From Lolium rigidum (taxonomy: Eukaryota > Streptophyta > Magnoliopsida > Poales > Poaceae): 64,000 bases of DNA. Where the stretch lies: contig NC_061512.1 in NCBI RefSeq assembly GCF_022539505.1, forward strand, positions 151,821,962-151,885,961. Reading direction: 5' to 3'. Under the pieces are notes generated by a model. That model ran no database searches, was not told the DNA's origin, and saw only the letters and a program-made list of their open reading frames with translations. How positions within the stretch are numbered: the first letter of the stretch is position 1; each line of letters starts with the position of its first letter. The translations under genes were made by a program, and so were the position numbers. Of the stretch, positions 45,826-62,055 are shown piece after piece.

Positions 45826-47608
45826 TGTTGGAGATATGCCCAAGAGGCAATAATAAAAGTGGTTATTATATATCTTTATGTTTATGATAAATGTTTATAT
45901 ACCATGCTATAATTGTATTAACCGAAACATTGATACATGTGTGATATGTAAACAACAAAGAGTCCCTAGTATGCCTCTTAACTAGCTTGTTGGTTAATGG
46001 ATGATTAGTTTCATAATCATGAACATTGGATGTTATTAATAACAAGGTTATATCATTGTATGAATGATGTAATGGATACACCCATATTAAGCGTAGCATA
46101 AGATCTCGTCATTAAGTTATTTGCTATAAGCTTTCGATACATAGTTACCTAGTCCTTATGACCATGAGATCATGTAAATCACTTATACCGGAAAGGTACT
46201 TTGATTACACCAAACGCCACTGCGTAAATGGGTGGTTATAAAGGTGGGATTAAGTATCCGGAAAGTATGAGTTGAGGCATATGGATCAACGAGTGGGATT
46301 TGTCCATCCCGATGACGGATAGATATACTCTGGGCCCTCTCGGTGGAATGTCGTCTAATGTCTTGCAAGCATATGAATAAGTTCATAAGAGACCACATAC
46401 CACGGTACGAGTAAAGAATACTTGTCAGGAGACGAGGTTGAACAAGGTATAGAGTGATACCGAAGATCAAACCTCGGACAAGTAAAATATCGCGAGACAA
46501 AGGGAATTGGTATTGTATGTGAATGGTTCATTCGATCACTAAAGTCATCGTTGAATATGTGGGAGCCATTATGGATCTCCAGATCCCGCTATTGGTTATT
46601 GGTCGGAGTGAGTACTCAACCATGTCCGCATAGTTCACGAACCGTAGGGTGACACACTTAAAGTTGGATGTTGAAATGGTAGTATTTGAATATGGAATGG
46701 AGTTCGAATATTTGTTCGAAGTCCCGGATGGGATCCCGGACATCACGAGGAGTTCCGGAATGGTCCGGAGAATAAGATTCATATATAGGATGTCATTTTA
46801 TGTGAATTAAAATGTCGCGGAAGGTTCTATGGAAGGTTCTAGAAGGTTCTAGAAAAGTCCGGAAGAAACCACCAAGGAAGGTGGAGTCCACATGGGACTC
46901 CACCTCCATGGCCGGCCAACCCTAGTGGGGGAGGAGTCCCAAGTGGACTCCCCCTTAGGGGGCCGGCCACCCCCCATATGGGAGGTGGAACTCCCACCTT
47001 TGGTGGGAGTCCTAGCTTGGCTAGGTTTCCCCTCCTTTTGGAAGGTTTTGGTCCGGGTCTTATTCGGAGACTTGGAGACCAACTCTTGGGGATCCACCTA
47101 TATAATGAGGGGCGAAGGGAGGGGGCCGGCCACCCCAAGACCACAACCTCGGCCGCCCCTTGAGTGGCCGGCCACCCCCTCCCAAACCCTAGCCGCCCCC
47201 TCTCCTCCATAGCTCCCGCGTGCTTTAGCGAAGCTCCGCCGGAGTTCTCCACCGCCACCGACACCACGCCGTCGTGCTCGTCGGATTCAAGAGGAGCTAC
47301 TACTTCCGCTGCCCGCCGGAACGGGAGGTGGACGTCGTCTTCATCAACAACCGAACGTGTGACCGAGTACGGAGGTGCTGCCCGTTCGTGGCGCCGGAAC
47401 CGATCGTGATCAAGATCTTCTACGCGCTTTTGCAAGCGGCAAGTGAACGTCTACCGCAGCAACAAGAGCCTCATCTTGTAGGCTTTGGAATCTCTTCAAG
47501 GGTGAGACTCGATACCCCCTCGTTGCTACCGTCTTCTAGATTGCATCTTGGCTTGGATTGCGTGTTCGCGGTAGGAAAATTTTTGTTTTCTATGCAACGT
47601 TATCCTAC
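45826..47608 (+). mobile_element. Solo LTR of a BARE1/Angela/WIS-type Copia element
   Basis: This complete 1,783-bp LTR runs from TGTTGGAGATATGCCC to GTTATCCTACA, the classic ends and length of the BARE1/Angela/WIS family. A TATA-like CTATATAATGAGG is near 47097. No primer site or interior follows; instead the sequence passes straight into a Copia C coding frame, so it is a solo LTR. The right 5-mer is AAGAG; only the last base (G, 45825) of the left TSD is visible beside the gap, and it agrees. Confidence 0.9.
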
Positions 47609-48202
47609 AAAGAGGTCTCCTGCCTTTGGTCCCTTCATCATGAAGCTTATTTCTGAGGTGTGGCGTCAGAAATTTGAGGGTGCCATTCTGGAACCATTTT
47701 CATCACTCACTGCTCATAAACGCAAGAACCTTCTTATCAAAGATCATGAGCTCCTAGCTTCTACCTCAGCCCCTGCAGCTCCTTCCGCCCTCAGCGAGCT
47801 CCTTCAGCAGGTCCTGCAGATCCTTCCACTGCTCCTGCTCGCCGGCTTGATGGCTTCATTGCTCATATGGCTCTTGGGGCACCTCCGGCTCACTCCGCAT
47901 ATGATCCCCTGCTCGAGCCCTCTTGGTAAACCAAGCTCAAGATCAAGGTAAAGAAGACCTTCTGCCTCCAGCTCGATATTCAGGAGCGTATGTATGACGC
48001 CTATGTGGCAGAGAAGAAAGCTCGACGCCGTCAGAAGAGCATCATGGCAAAGCTTGGTGTGGAAGTGTCTCCTCCAGGATCTGAAGAGAATATCCTTCCG
48101 AAGCCTCAGTGGATTTCTGCTCATAGCCAGTGGTCTGATGGCGAGGATGGACCCTCCTATGATGTCGACTCCGATATTGCCGGGGACTTCCTTGATGGCT
48201 AG
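47609..48202 (+). pseudogene. Copia element C 3' extra ORF (env-like position), fragment
   Basis: The frame opens directly after the solo LTR (SPAFGPFIMKLISEVWRQKF), continues through a Ser/Ala/Pro-rich stretch, and after a frameshift near 47850-47930 ends with IQERMYDAYVAEKKARRRQK and DIAGDFLDG before a stop at 48200-48202. It lies between the missing pol and the 3' LTR, the place of the env-like or extra ORF in SIRE-lineage Copia elements. I cannot assign a fold. It has a charged, probably coiled-coil middle. It is truncated by the LTR and frameshifted, hence inactive. Confidence 0.55.
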
Positions 48203-48752
48203 GGACGATGGCATCGCTCTTCAACCTTTTTGGCATCTTGATGTCAAAGGGGGAGAAGAGTTCTATTAGGTTCGGGATTTGCATGGGAAGTCACAAGCTT
48301 GCGTTTTCTTTGACTCTTTATGCTTGTGACTTATGGTTATCTATTGTTGAGAACTACTTATTATGCTTTATGAACCTTATCTGTGTGTGCGTCATAGGGG
48401 CTATCTATTTATGTATGAGACATTATCTATCTATCTATCTATGGTAAAGACTAAGTGAACTTCATGTGGTATGATCTCTAAACTCAACACTTGTCTTTAC
48501 TCACATATGGTTGTCTCTTCTCTCTACAAGTGATGAATTTTTTTGCTTACTAAGCATCTTTGCACTTGTTGGTGATTCGTATTTACTTGAGTAGTTTGAT
48601 CCTAGATTATGTGCCTCTTATTCAAATGTTAATTCTATTAGATGCACATGTCTAGGGGGAGTTTTTTATGCAAATCTTATATTTTCTCTGCTCAAATACT
48701 CTCATCTTTTGCAAATCTTATATTGTCATCAAGAAACCAAAAAGGGGGAGAT
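48203..48752 (+). mobile_element. Copia element C 3' untranslated region and polypurine tract
   Basis: A non-coding stretch contains several CAAAGGGGGAGA-like purine runs (48247, 48654). It ends with AAAAAGGGGGAGAT directly before the 3' LTR, which is the plus-strand primer (PPT). Confidence 0.75.
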
Positions 48753-49993
48753 TGAAAGATCATATCTCATTTTATATGTAGTTTTGGTGTTGATGACAAT
48801 GATAATATATGAACATTTCGGTTTATAAGATTTGTAGGTTATTACATTCTCTAGATGCTTAAAGCGTGAAGAGTATGCAAGATATCAGAAAGAAAAGAAG
48901 AAAGAAAGAAATGAGAAGAAGAAGAGAAAAAGAAAAGAAGAAAAGAAGAGAGAAGCCGGAGGCTTGGGCGGTACCGCCGGCCTGGCCACGGCCGGAGGCT
49001 CCGGCCATGGTACCGCCCAAGGTACCGGTGGCGGCGGGGCGGCTCAGTATACTAGCCAGGGGGGTTGGAGCCCCGGCGGTACCTCGGCCGGTACCCCGGC
49101 CGGAGGCTCCGGCCCCCCCCCCTCCCGGACCGAGCCCCTCTGGCCACGTGGCCTCCTCCTGATGGTCGCGCGCGTCGCCTAGGAGCGGTAGTACCGGCCC
49201 AAACTGGCCGGTACTACCGGCCACCCCTCTCCGACGGCTGTTTCGGCAGCCACTATTTAAAGCCTTCTTCTCCAATGTGCTAGGGTTGCTCATTCCCCCT
49301 CCAAAAAGGACATACACCATTGTTGAGCCACCAAGAACATCAAATCCATCGGATCTCCTCCCGCAACCACCCAAATCCCTTGTGCTTTGGAGAATCGAAG
49401 GAGAAGACCCCGATCTACATCTTCACCGAAGCAATTTGCATTTCCCCCTCATTTTGTTGAGGGCCCCCTTGCTAGTGTTTCTCTTTGGATCCCTAGTTGA
49501 TTTGTGTTGATGTATTGTTGTTGATTGTTGTGTTGTAACAGATTTGGGAGCCTCCAATTCGGTTGTGGATGTGTGCCCCAAGAACCTTGTAAAGGCCCGG
49601 TTTCCGCCTCGAGGAAATCCCTTAGTGGAAGTGGGCTAGGCCTTCGTGGCGTTGCTCACCGGAGATTTGAGTGAAGCCTTCGTGGCTGTTGGTTTGGCTT
49701 TCGTAGCAACCACACTCCTTCAAACGTAGACGTACCTTCTTGCAAAGGAAGGGAACTACGGGAATCATCTCTGTGTCATCGCGTGCTCCACTCTCGGTTA
49801 CCTCTATCCTATTCTATCTCTTATATTGCCTAGGTAAATCTTGCTTAGTTGGTAGCCTTATCATATAGGTAAATTCACTTAGTTGCATATCTAGAGAATT
49901 TACCTTTGGTGTCAAACCTATATTGAAAAAGAACTAAAAATTGGTTAGCACCTATTCACCCCCCCCCTCTAGGTGCGGCATACGATCCTTTCA
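48753..49993 (+). mobile_element. 3' LTR of Copia element C
   Basis: A 1,241-bp LTR runs from TGAAAGATCATATC to ACGATCCTTTCA. It is nearly identical to the reversed LTR at 38386-39605. The flank GTCAC (49994-49998) is the TSD. Its middle is built of GGCCGGTACC/GGAGGCTCCGGCC repeats. Confidence 0.9.
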
Positions 49994-50286
49994 GTCACAT
50001 CACGTCACGGGTGGTAGGCAGCGGCCGCACGGTGCAAAGTGAGGGAAAAGCATGGAGTTCTCATGTTTTCGCGTGTATGCCTATGAGCCACCGCACGGGA
50101 TCAATATTATGTGGCGCCACCGTCTATTTAAGTCTTTCCGTTAAATTCCTATGTTTTCTAATTATTCTATTTTGTAATCCTATGATCCAATAAAACCCTT
50201 AGTGGCTCAAAGCACGCGGCATTATCTGCTCTTGACAAAAGAAAAACCTTACTTGTCAAGTAGGGTTGCCGCTATTTTCTCTATTC
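49994..50286. other. Short intergenic stretch between Copia C and a Harbinger element
   Basis: No gene is seen. The first five bases are the TSD of Copia C. Confidence 0.5.
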
Positions 50287-50289
50287 TAA

Positions 50290-52685
50290 GAGCATCTCCA
50301 CCGGCGGCTCCCAAATATGCGCCGGCACTCACATATGGGGAACACCGGCACGCGTTCCTCCATTTGGGGAAGGCTTCCCCACACGGTCGGCCCCAATATG
50401 ACAACCCTAATAAACGTCAAAAATTCAACACAAATTGATGGCAAATTTCATTCGATTTCTACAAAATCCGGCAAATTTATACAAAAGACGGTTAGTTTAT
50501 ACAAAAGACGACGAGTACGAACTAAACTAGCGCCAGGGATGCGGGGCCTTTCGTCGTACGCCGCGAGCGTCCCATTGACGTCGCGGCCAAACCACCAGCT
50601 CCGGCGGCCCGTGCGGTTGAACCGCCCGGCCTTGGGGCCGGTGGACCTAGTGACCTCGACGTCGCGCTCCTGCTGGAACAGGCGGCGCCATTCTGGGCTT
50701 GTCGGTGCCCACATCGGGAGGCGGTGTTGGTCTGACGTCATCTACGACCGTCGCTCCTCGATGAGCGAGCGCAACTGATACCTTCGATCCGGATTATGGA
50801 TTGTAGTATTGTAAGCATTTTTCCTAGAAGACCTAGGTTTAATCGAACCTTGGGAAGCACTGCTAAAATGGTGTAAAGAAAACGTATACAAGACTTACTA
50901 GTTGGTTTAATTTTATGTTTACCGGACCTTTAGTTTACTTTGTTTTATGTTGTGTTCAATAAATGAAAATAGGCCAGGCTCAAGGATTTTCCTGCAGCTA
51001 TGCATACATATAGAAATGACGTATAAATGTGTAGTAAATAAAATAGGGATAAGATATTTCTGAGCAGCACATCCTTACATAATGTTGCCCCTAAAACGAG
51101 AGGTGAAAAGAGTCTATTGGTCCAACCATTGTCCCCGCAATCACGAGTAACAACAATTATTAAGTAAATGAATATAAACCAAAGTATTAAGCTAGATAAT
51201 TGCGCCGTTGATCCCGAGTGAATCACTAAACGTGTACCATTACTTTCCCTTTTGTCACTAAGATTTCGTGATATCACGCCGTTCTCCCCTCATCCCACCT
51301 CTTTCCTTGATCGATCTGATATATATGGGTACCTGTAGATCATCGAATCGAGGCAAAGAGACAAGGATACAAGATTGCAAAGCTCATATTCAATTCCTAC
51401 ACAAATTCATGAGCTTAGATGCATATAAACGCTGTGAGGATTCACCCCAATTCGCAGCCCGCGTGGACTACTCACACATGATAACTAGATCAAAGATAGA
51501 AATTATGTTTGCAAATACTTGGATTGAAATCACAATATTCTTAAAATGGTCGCCAATTCTCTAAGAGATCTCATTACAATGGTGATGGATGTGGCTATGG
51601 AGAAGATGGGAGATGAAATGGATGAATAATGGTGGTGGATCTTCTTCGGTGTGGTGTAGATTGATCTGATGAATGGCATCTCTGTTTGGTGACGAATGGC
51701 TACCTTTTTGGTGTGGCTCCCTTCAAATAACTTATAGAGTTTGACATCGGTAGCGCTGCGGCACACTGTACGGGCGGACGGTAAGGGTGGGGCTTACTTG
51801 TACTGGTGCCCGCTAAACTCCCTCGAACCGACTTTCGGCCTCTGGTTTATTTTGATGCCCTTGTGACGAGGTTTTTCTTTAGTAATTGCAGGTCCATTTT
51901 TCATTAAGACTTGATTTACTGCAATCCATTCAAAGATAGAAATGATTGCACATCTTTGCAATAAATAGTCATTAGTGACACACTTAGACACTTAGAGAGA
52001 AGTTTAGTGAAATTCTTGACATAGCAAAGGGTTTAAACGTGAGGAAAAATGACGTATTTCACAGCCATCAGCAGCTCTGGTCCATCCGGAGGAGGCAGCA
52101 ACACCGCGTAGCCGGCGGCGGACAGATGCCAGTCGTGCCGCAGCCGGTACTCCATCGGCACCGAGATGTGGTGATGGTAGCTAGAGCACATCGTCCTCGT
52201 TCAACGTTAGCTGGTGGGAATACTCGCTGTCGGCGCCGCTACCACGAGCCTCGTAGTTGTGCGCCATGGATTCGATGGTGGCTAGGGTTGGGCGGAGACG
52301 GTGGTGTCGACGGGGTTAATGTAGCCAAACCGGCCAACATCGTTGCCACGCGGGGAGTTAGGTCGCCGCCGCGTGGGCGTTCGTACGACGTCTGTTCTCT
52401 TTGTTCTACTTGCCGCCTCAGTTTTCGGTGACGCTTATTTAAAAACGCGATCTGCGCCATGTCTTGCTGATAGCCGGGGCCCATGGGCGTTTTCCTACGT
52501 GGCTCGAGGGGCCGGCGCGCCCGTTCGGCACCCCGCGCGAAGGGACCGACACGGTGTTGCTGGCGGTTTTATTGGGTTCGAAACGACGCCGGCACTTTAT
52601 TGAGCGCGTCGATGTGAGCCTAATTTTGCTGCCGGCCCCCAAATTACTATCGGGGGTGCTATTAGGCTCGCCGGTGGATATGCTC
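50290..52685 (-). mobile_element. PIF/Harbinger-type element with captured ORF
   Basis: The termini GAGCATCTCCACCGGCG (50290) and CGCCGGTGGATATGCTC (to 52685) form ~17-bp inverted repeats. The 3-bp TSD TAA (50287-50289 and 52686-52688) is the PIF/Harbinger signature. Minus-strand coding remnants lie in the GC-rich ends: 50741-50448 encodes APTSPEWRRLFQQERDVEV, and about 52160-52098 encodes MEYRLRHDWHLSAAGYAV. These join in frame once the internal solo LTR is removed. No DDE transposase is visible, so it is non-autonomous. Confidence 0.8.
50776..52097 (-). mobile_element. Solo LTR inside the Harbinger element
   Basis: On the minus strand the unit runs from TGCCTCCTCCGG (52097) to CGAAGGTATCA (50776), 1,322 bp. 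A 5-bp TSD, GCAAC, is present at 50771-50775 and 52098-52102. Removing it with one TSD copy restores a continuous minus-strand frame of the host element, which is independent support. The family was not recognised. The interior has no coding capacity. Confidence 0.75.
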
Positions 52686-52688
52686 TAA

Positions 52689-53104
52689 GGGTGTGTTCGG
52701 TTTGAGAACCAAGTGAAATATAATGTCATGGTTCCATTTCGGAAGAATGTGTTGGTTTAATTCTTGTGTTCAGTTTGAGCTAGAATATGGAATGGGTTGG
52801 TTTCGTTCTTCTGTTTGGTTGGAGAGTGTGTTTGGTTGGAGCCGCAGGATCCAAATTCTCTACAACAATATCAAAGCTTTTTAATTTCCCGAGCAAATTG
52901 ATCCAAATTCTCTAAAAATAAAATTACTAAGAAAGTAAATGCTCTCAAAATGAAGAGCAATATTTTCTTCAGACAATTTCACGTGTCGGCTAAGCATCAA
53001 ATTCAGGTAGTACAACAAACAGGACCCCAGGAAAAGAAAATTGCAACGAAGATAAGTCTTATCGGTGCAATTCCTGCTATTGCTCTGTGAAAAGCTTTAA
53101 ATTA
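52689..53104. other. Downstream flank of the receptor kinase gene
   Basis: The start GGGTGTGTTCGGTTTGAG resembles the end of a hAT-type MITE, but I could not find its partner. The part nearest 53104 is probably the kinase 3' UTR. Confidence 0.4.
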
Positions 53105-57563
<4,459 letters not shown>

Positions 57564-57660
57564 AAGATTGGGTGAAGATGGAGAGAAATTTACGTTGAAC
57601 AAAAACTAACCTCACAACTGAAATAGGTGCATCGTTGTTCCAGTTTAATCCTGTCAATAG

Positions 57661-57663
<3 letters not shown>

Positions 57664-57716
<53 letters not shown>
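57664..57716 (+). repeat. (AG)n microsatellite upstream of the kinase gene
   Basis: About 26 AG units lie 100 bases upstream of the kinase start codon, in its likely 5' UTR or core promoter (CT-rich on the sense strand). CT/GA tracts are common in plant 5' leaders. The length is probably polymorphic. Confidence 0.95.
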
Positions 57717-57719
<3 letters not shown>

Positions 57720-58028
57720 GTGAACAGGGTACTGTTTTTCAATACTGCGTGATTGAAGTGGTGGAATGGTTCGTAATACTATCACTATCGGCATATGAAC
57801 AGTCGGACTGGAAAATACCAGGAAAGTGACAAGCTGACTATCAGACCAAGCAAGCAGTGACTAGCAGAAAAATACTTATGAAACAATTTATTTACTTCTA
57901 ACTTTAGGGATATTAGCAGTATATGTGTATCTAGATTATATTGGACGGTTACTAATTTCCTAGGAAAGTATGAATTTTGCAGAAGAGAATAATATAATTA
58001 TAACAAACTACAAAAAAATAGCAAGCAC
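57717..58028. other. Likely promoter region of the receptor kinase
   Basis: AT-rich sequence without a gene. It is bounded on the right by a Harbinger-type element, so the undisturbed proximal promoter is only about 0.3 kb. Confidence 0.4.
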
Positions 58029-58031
58029 TCA

Positions 58032-59264
58032 GAGCATCTCCACCGGCGCGCCCCATAGAGTCGCCGGCAGGGGCGCCGGCACTGCCGTATGGAGGTCGCC
58101 GGCAAAGCATCCTCTATTTCGGGATGCTGCTCCTACACCGGCGCCCCCATAGTGTAGCCCTAATAGAAATTTAAATTTAAAATGATATTTAAAAATCGAA
58201 ATTCATACAAAATTTATACAAAAGTAACTTGAATTTAAACAAATAAAACTTAAACTTAATCCTAATCTACTGGCCGTCGGTTGGGGCGCGCGATGCGTCT
58301 GCCTTGTCATCGTTCTACGCCTTTGCCGCCTGCGTCCGTGTCCGTCTCTCGTACCTTGTTTCACGCATCTGGCGGTGGAGTCTGGCGGGCGGCGTCGCAG
58401 GAGCTTGCCGGCGGCGCTGTCCCCGCGCTTCCAGCCTTTGCCGAGAAGCCTCGTAGCGCGAGATCTCGAGGGCGTGCTCGAGGTTAGCATCGTTGACAAA
58501 CTCCCTCTGCTCCTCCTTCAACTTCCGGAAGCGCTGCGTGTTCAACGACGCTAGGATCACCGCCTGCTTCGGGTCGGTGGGGGCCTGTGGCTGCTCGCCC
58601 CACTACTCCGCCTCCTCCGCCGCATCAACTTCTGTGTCTGAGACGTAGGCCTCGTGCCATGCCGCGAACCGTGGGTCGTCGTCGTCGGAGTTGTATTCCA
58701 CGTCGGGCTGCGGCTCCGGCTCCGGCTGCGGTGGTGGTGGAGGCGCCGCAGGCAGCGCGCGGCCGTTGAGGCCAAGCATGGAGTACGTCGTCTTAAGGCG
58801 GCGTGGAATTTTTGAGGTGGAGAGAAGAGAATGGCGTGGCGGCGATGGTGGAGATGAGAGGATAATACCGCGGTGGTGGATGCCATACGTACTAAATAGT
58901 GGTGCCAACTACCCGCATTTACGGCGGCGTAGGCGACTGGACGCCACGTGGCCAGTCGCTGCCCTCGTTGCCGCCTCGGCTTCCGCATGGGAGACCATTA
59001 AACGCCGACGACCAACCTTCCCGCGTCGCGGCAGATGCAAACCATCGCGTCCTCTCACTGACAAGGCGCCCCCACCCGTAAAAACCGTCGTGCCGCAAGG
59101 CGCCGGCGCGCCCGATTCGGCCCTACGCGAAGGGGCCGGCACAGGGATGCCGGCGATTCTATTGGGCTCGATGCCGTTTAGGGCGCACCGGTGCGAGCCC
59201 AAAAACCACGCCGGCCCCAAAATCGCTATCGGGGCCACTATGGGGCGCGCCGGTGGAGATGCTC
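58032..59264 (-). mobile_element. PIF/Harbinger-type non-autonomous element
   Basis: A 1,233-bp element has ~25-bp inverted termini (GAGCATCTCCACCGGCGCGC at the left, the complement at the right) and the 3-bp TSD TCA (58029-58031 and 59265-59267). It shares its termini with the element at 50290-52685. It carries one ORF (separate entry) and no transposase. Confidence 0.85.
58315..58908 (-). pseudogene. Element-borne ORF with one premature stop
   Basis: One minus-strand frame runs from MAPLFSTYGIHHRG (58908) to the stop at 58315, broken only by a TAG at 58603-58605, so about 197 residues apart from the stop. The N-terminal half is Pro-rich then acidic (YNSDDDDPRFAAWHEAYVSD). The C-terminal half is a charged helix (ILASLNTQRFRKLKEEQREF). 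Similar acidic and coiled-coil ORFs occur in related grass Harbinger-like elements. The function is unknown; I recognise no DNA-binding or DDE motif. Confidence 0.6.
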
Positions 59265-59267
59265 TCA

Positions 59268-62055
59268 TAGCCTTGTTTCAACAGCACAATCAAGATTCAA
59301 GCCCCCAATCTGAACAAGATAAAAAAGACTGAAAGATGGTGGCTGCATTTGGCATTGCGTTTGATTATTATATTCCCAATTGACCGTGCCACTTTTCGTA
59401 TTTTACAGTTTGTCTACCTGGTTTGAAATGCTTCAGAGAAAATAAATTTGATGTCTGGCTATCAGACAAATACGAATTCTACCTTTGTAAAACACTACTA
59501 ATTCTACCTTCAAGGTAACACAACATCTGTGACTAATTGTCGGATAGCACCATTACCACTGTTTTCCAACAGGGCGTCAACTTGTCACAACTACTGTTCC
59601 GTAGAGCTTACAAGATAAGTTTCAGCACAGCACAGTTCAACAACTGGAAACTGAGCCAACATGATGTCACAATTGTTTATCACATTTGATTAGTTGCACC
59701 CCCAAACATCATTAGAAATATTCTTCATTGGCAAAAACTATTCCTAGTCTTGAGCCACAACTAAAGCTCACCATCGCAATCCAAAAGAGCAACATCCAGT
59801 GCAGAGGTAGTAATGCATGCCATATTATCTTGAGAAGAAAAACATATTGCTCATTAGTTCATTACTCAAAAGCCAATTGAATTACTCTGGGATCATGGTT
59901 CTGTTGTGATGAACATATTGGCTCAGCAATGTTTCATGATTTCAAATGGTCAAAACCCCTGCCATATCATTTTCTCACAATTTGTACAAAGATGAGCATG
60001 CTAGTAAAAGGCCAAAAACCGGAACATGTGGGAACAGAAAAGACAAAATATAATGATATCGCTGCAATGAATTCCTCAATCTTGAATTGGTATCTCCTAT
60101 GCATCTAACAAATCTAGAATGCAGCGAGATTGGCAGGCAACGGGGATGATCCTACATTAGTCTTAGTACTAGTGTTATGCGCAACCTGTTCCTTTTTCCC
60201 ATAGTATCAAACAGTTATGATCAGTCGATCTCAAATATTTCAATCTGTATATCAACATGAACAATAGCTTTTCCTGGAAGCCTCAAGCCTTGGGCTCTGC
60301 ACAAATATATCCTTTCCCACTTGAAATCAGAACCGGAAAAAATACTTATGTGCCAAAAGCAGGAAAATTGAGGAAAAATCAAACTAACTTGAATTCGCTC
60401 ATGGATGAGGTTTTGTTATTGGTGTGACCAGTCAGACAAATAATGGGCCTATCCTACAGACTGGAATGTGGCTGAAACCTAAATGATACCTAATTTTTAG
60501 GTATCTGAGACCAACTAGAGAAAAGAATGAAGTCGAACAGAAGAAGTGAAGAACAACCAGGATAAAGTTGGAAGTTCGAATAAATGTTAAATCTTAAAAG
60601 TAACCTCACAGATCTTGGCAGAGTGGTAATGATGCAATCCGACTGCTAGTCGCAGATGTTATGTTTCCTTGAAGGTAGAATTCAGTAGTGTCAAAGCTGA
60701 CATGCTGACATTTTAAATTAGTAGATAAGGAATTTTCCCAAAAATTAGTACTACATAGCAGCCTTGCTGCTGGAGATAACTGGATGTACTAATAATTGCA
60801 TGCATAAGTGCATTAGCAACGTCTTCAAGTGAGACTCGGCGATTTGTCCATCTGTAACACCGATATTCAATTCAAAGGAACTGCCTGAATACCAATTGCC
60901 TAACTAACAAAAATACCAGTTTGATTGCACATGTGCAACGAACAAGAATGAGAAACAGTCAACAACATTGAAGTATGAGGGATAGAGTTCTGCTCAGCTG
61001 AGAAAATAGCAGATAGTTGGGCTCCATTTTTCCCATGCTGACCAAAGTTTAGCATGGAGACCCTGCTCCTCCAGAACACGTTAGGCCACGGCAGAACACA
61101 GATGGCTTCATTGAGGTCTTAAGACCCCACCGCACCAGAAATTTTGGGGGCGCCGAAATGACGGAGCCGAAGAATCAACTCAGCTCATCCTTAGCGACTC
61201 CTCCAGTGGTGTCTTGATTACCATCCGCACCGTTCAGGTCGGCGAAGGAGCAGGCGATGGTATCAGGATCGAATCCGAGATGAACAGAGACAAAAGTCCG
61301 GGGTGGGGGGGGGGGGGGGGGGCAGCTGGGACCGTCACTAGGAAGCTAGGACGATGCTAGCGCAGGAAGAAGAAGCAGGCAATGCCAGGAAGGCACGAAG
61401 GGGGCTCTTTCAGGTAATCAGGCATCACATTACGCAGGGTTCTGAGAAAAATGTGTGGAAAATAACAACCCTTTCCAGAGAGTTCAGACGCATATGACCC
61501 GTCTTCTGAACTGATCGCCGATCTAACCTTTTATCCTATATATGGAGGCGTTGAGGTTGAAGTACTCCTTCGGTCTCGCCAATTATACAAAGAGCTTAGG
61601 CCCGTTCCACAACTGTACAAAGAGCTCGTTCTTGCCAATTCAGTAATATTAGCACTTACTAATATGGTGCTAAATTGATGTCATTAAATTCATATGAAAA
61701 GTACTCAGCGATGCTTACGATCTGTGGAAATTATATCATAAAACAAGTTCCCACGATGCACACCTGTGTATTTGATTCCATCCTATACTTAGTGTTTCAT
61801 AAAACAAGTCAGATCATAAGAGAAATTTTGAGCATTACCCATTTTCACGATCGCAGACTTCTATAATCAACTACATGGCATGGATCACAGGCAGACGTAT
61901 TGGTCTATGCAGCCAAAAGAGCTTACCTACAATTATCCTATGTCTATGTACATACAAGAAAGAAGGAAAAAAAAATCCCTACGCACAGGAGTTAATCAAC
62001 CTACATGTCCCACTGGCCACTGACCACTGCACATTTGGCTCCCTGAGATCAAAAC
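59268..62055. other. Intergenic / downstream of the ASG1-like gene
   Basis: No gene is supported over 2.8 kb. A poly-G tract lies at 61305-61322 in a GC-richer patch (61020-61560), which could be a first exon, a UTR or a transposon relic. The part nearest 62055 is presumably the 3' UTR of the minus-strand gene. Confidence 0.4.

Noticed and set aside
46849..47435. Frames inside the BARE-type LTR as genes.
   Set aside because: They lie wholly inside an LTR with classic ends and reflect its GC-rich U3/R region.
38386..49993. Inverted near-identical 1.2-kb LTRs read as a segmental inverted duplication or a foldback element.
   Set aside because: The outer flanks are a matching 5-bp TSD of a single Copia element once the contig is flipped.
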